From Bacillota bacterium (GTDB taxonomy: Bacteria; Bacillota; Clostridia; Peptostreptococcales; Anaerovoracaceae), in contig JAFRLD010000155.1 of the NCBI GenBank assembly GCA_017431395.1, forward strand, positions 1 to 18,783: a stretch of 18,783 nucleotides of DNA, in the 5' to 3' direction. The stretch's first letter is position 1. Each line of letters begins with the position of its first letter. The translations under genes and the position numbers were made by a program. The notes beneath the pieces are model-generated. The model was not told the origin of the DNA and did not search any database. It worked only from the letters and a program-made list of their open reading frames with translations. Positions 17,074 to 18,783 of this stretch are shown here, in pieces.

Positions 17074-18436
17074 CTATAAATAAGCTATTCGGAAAGCTGA
17101 AGAATTCTCCTTCATATCCGTGTTCCATTAAAAGCCCTGCAAATTTAAGCCATATTGAAGATGATACCGGATCACCATCTATGCTTGAAAGATTCCTTGA
17201 AATCATTCTTCCGATAGCATCTTCCTTTTCTCCTTCCTCCCTTTCTTCAGGATCAGCGAATACCCATTCATAAGGATCTGCACCTTGGTTAAGAAGATAT
17301 TCCGTCATGTAGTAATCCATATTCATAACTGCCAGCAGTAGAGGTGTGTCATTGATCTCATGACAATCAGAATATCTATCGTTTAGGTTCAAACCTTTAT
17401 CGACCATCCATTCGATTGCTTCCAGAAGGCCATCGTTCCTGTGATTCAGGGGAACACATAAGATATCCGGAGGGAAATTGTTGTATTCAAATGAGCCATT
17501 GGTTGTTGCGTACATATAGAGCCCTTCTTGTACATCATCTTCTTTTCTCCAGTAATATCCTTTCAACCAAAGCGCGACAACACTATCGTGATAATAATCA
17601 TCGTGCGAATTGATATCCGCGCCTTCATCAATGGCTCTTTTCAAGCCATTGAGATCATTGTTGATGGCTGCAACGAAGAGTTCTCCATGTAGGCGTTCGC
17701 CGTAGTTTTTATCGCTCGGGTCTTTTTCGTCGTTTTCAATAAATCCTGGTATCTGTTTCCTTTGAGGATCCGGATTCTCTTCTAACAGGATTTCTTTATA
17801 CTTGTTCTCCTTTTTTGAATAAACGACTCTGACCTTATGTCCACTAAAAGTTTCTTTAACCAGCTCAACCGTGTCTTCTGTTTCCTTCTTTTCAGGCAGA
17901 CAGTTTTTCCTCAGAAGATCCTGTCTTTTGGTTTTGTCGTAACCCGCCAGATTCTCGAGAAAGAAATCGTCTAACACAGGAAAATACATGCCATTTTCAT
18001 TTGCTTTTTCTATCAGCTCAAGGATATATATCGAATACATGCTGTATTCTAAGTCAAAAGAAGGATAATGAAGTGTGCTAGGTTCGACGAAAACGGGCTT
18101 GCCAAATACCGTCTCATCAAGCTCATTCAGAATCAGTAATGTAAAATCCGGAAGCGACTCAAGATACTCCAGTGTTTTGCTGATCATCATATCTTTGACT
18201 TCGATCTGTTCATCGATTCTGTATGTTTTTACAGAACTAAGAATTATTTCGGGATGCTCTTCTGGGATGAATTCCTCTTTTTCATTCTCTCCATAACCTG
18301 TAATCATCATAAAGTGATTACTGTCCTTCTCTTTCAAAACATATTTATGATCTCCGAGGCAGTAAACATCCTCTTCAAACTGCGCTTCTGGAAAAGTACG
18401 TGGTATAATCCATTCCAATTTTGAAAACTCTGGCAT
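17021..18436 (-). CDS. Ankyrin-repeat protein, function unknown
   Basis: The 471-residue protein has an unrecognised, acidic N-terminal half (1-245). Ankyrin-like repeats follow: HGELFVAAINNDLNGLKRAI plus DEGADIN (250-276), a degenerate one at 337-356 (LLEAIEWMVDKGLNLNDR) and DTPLLLAVMNMDYYMTEYLL plus NQGADPYEW (363-391). No signal peptide or membrane segment is seen, so it is probably cytoplasmic. AGGAGG 5 bases before the ATG at 18436 fixes the start. Codon use is visibly richer in A and T than in the glycoside operon, suggesting transfer. Its 3' end runs into the zincin remnant. Ankyrin proteins in such islands are often toxin-immunity or accessory factors, but nothing here shows which. 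Confidence 0.8.
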   Translation of the reverse strand: MPEFSKLEWIIPRTFPEAQFEEDVYCLGDHKYVLKEKDSNHFMMITGYGENEKEEFIPEEHPEIILSSVKTYRIDEQIEVKDMMISKTLEYLESLPDFTLLILNELDETVFGKPVFVEPSTLHYPSFDLEYSMYSIYILELIEKANENGMYFPVLDDFFLENLAGYDKTKRQDLLRKNCLPEKKETEDTVELVKETFSGHKVRVVYSKKENKYKEILLEENPDPQRKQIPGFIENDEKDPSDKNYGERLHGELFVAAINNDLNGLKRAIDEGADINSHDDYYHDSVVALWLKGYYWRKEDDVQEGLYMYATTNGSFEYNNFPPDILCVPLNHRNDGLLEAIEWMVDKGLNLNDRYSDCHEINDTPLLLAVMNMDYYMTEYLLNQGADPYEWVFADPEEREEGEKEDAIGRMISRNLSSIDGDPVSSSIWLKFAGLLMEHGYEGEFFSFPNSLFIDPEKDQVYFTQTAFPKY

Positions 18437-18562
18437 AAATCCCTCCTGCTTACAATACGATTATATAATTCACAATTGTTCGAAAAACATGCCAAAGGCT
18501 GTTGAATCTTAATTACTATCTTTAGCTCGTCTTTCTCCAAAGCCCGATTTCGTACTATAGAA
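18437..18562. other. Upstream region of the ankyrin gene, no gene seen
   Basis: AT-rich sequence with the ankyrin ribosome site (AGGAGG on the minus strand, 18442-18447) and probably its promoter. TATAAT-like sites occur around 18460 on the minus strand, but I cannot fix a promoter. No coding frame looks convincing. Confidence 0.4.
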
Positions 18563-18595
18563 GCGTAGATAATAGATGATTATCTGCGCTTGTTT
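18563..18595. terminator. Hairpin resembling an intrinsic terminator
   Basis: GCGTAGATAAT (18563-18573) pairs with ATTATCTGCGC (18579-18589) with one G-U pair, loop AGATG or so, then TTGTTTCAT on the plus strand. The minus strand side is also followed by a T-rich run (TTCTATAG), so either direction is possible. No complete gene ends here in either direction within the window. Confidence 0.5.
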
Positions 18596-18783
18596 CATAA
18601 TAAGGGATACAGATGGCCTGACGAAATTCCGGTAGGGATATCAGAAGATACTCCCGACGACAAACAGTCAGCCACCCCCTTATTATTAAATTCGATTAAG
18701 CAGGTTGATACTGCTATTATGGCAGCTGTCGTGTCACCAACGAAAATGAGTTTAATAAGTGCGGATGGTCGCTATCTGTTAGA
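18569..18783 (+). other. Unclassified open frame running off the right edge
   Basis: The plus frame stays open for 71 codons from 18569 to the edge, with stretches such as GYRWPDEIPVGISEDTPDDK and IMAAVVSPTKMSLISADGRY that look protein-like. There is no ATG start with a ribosome site (TTG at 18590 is the first candidate), and the frame begins inside the hairpin. I do not recognise a family. A minus-strand frame ending at 18595, right at the hairpin, is an alternative but has an in-frame stop near 18772. Confidence 0.25.

Overview
The window looks like a chromosome segment from a moderately GC-rich, low-cell-wall-complexity Bacillota (Firmicutes) gut or rumen-type commensal, perhaps Erysipelotrichaceae or Lachnospiraceae-like. 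This is inferred from the lipobox lipoprotein, AGGAGG-type ribosome sites, a YesM/YesN-type two-component pair and GH1 enzymes of the BglA/BglH kind. No rRNA or tRNA marker is present, so the taxon is not fixed.

Left edge (1-569): a scrap yard. It holds the last codons of an AraC-type regulator, a long hairpin, a DUF262 fragment (+) and the N-terminus of an MFS permease (-). The last two meet head-on at about 392-400, and both are cut off there.

Core (570-14298): two divergent operons around a 151-bp control region. The minus-strand operon (10478 down to 570) has eight tightly packed genes: sugar-binding lipoprotein, RbsA-type ATPase, RbsC-type permease, EstA-like esterase, type-B carboxylesterase, ROK kinase and two GH1 enzymes with 6-phospho-beta-glucosidase hallmarks. 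Read as a pathway, an ABC (not PTS) importer brings in a beta-glucoside, perhaps acylated. The esterases would deacylate it, the ROK kinase would phosphorylate it, and the GH1 enzymes would split the phospho-glucoside. Two strong intra-operon hairpins, after the binding-protein gene and after the EstA gene, probably set expression ratios. The plus-strand operon (10630-14298) encodes a YesN-type response regulator, a YesM-type histidine kinase with no extracellular sensor domain, and a degenerate tandem-ATPase relative of RbsA that has lost most catalytic residues. This third gene is the most interesting object here. It may be a regulatory pseudo-ATPase that reports transporter state to the kinase.

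Right part (14300-18783): convergent to the regulatory operon is a SIS-like protein of unknown role. Then comes a HigB/HigA-type toxin-antitoxin locus whose toxin frame carries one in-frame stop while the antitoxin is intact. Beyond a bidirectional terminator lies the 5'-truncated C-terminal part of an ArdC/LtrC-like zincin typical of conjugative elements. It abuts an AT-richer ankyrin-repeat gene. The last 350 bases hold a strong hairpin and an unclassified open frame. The right end therefore reads as a decayed mobile-element region.
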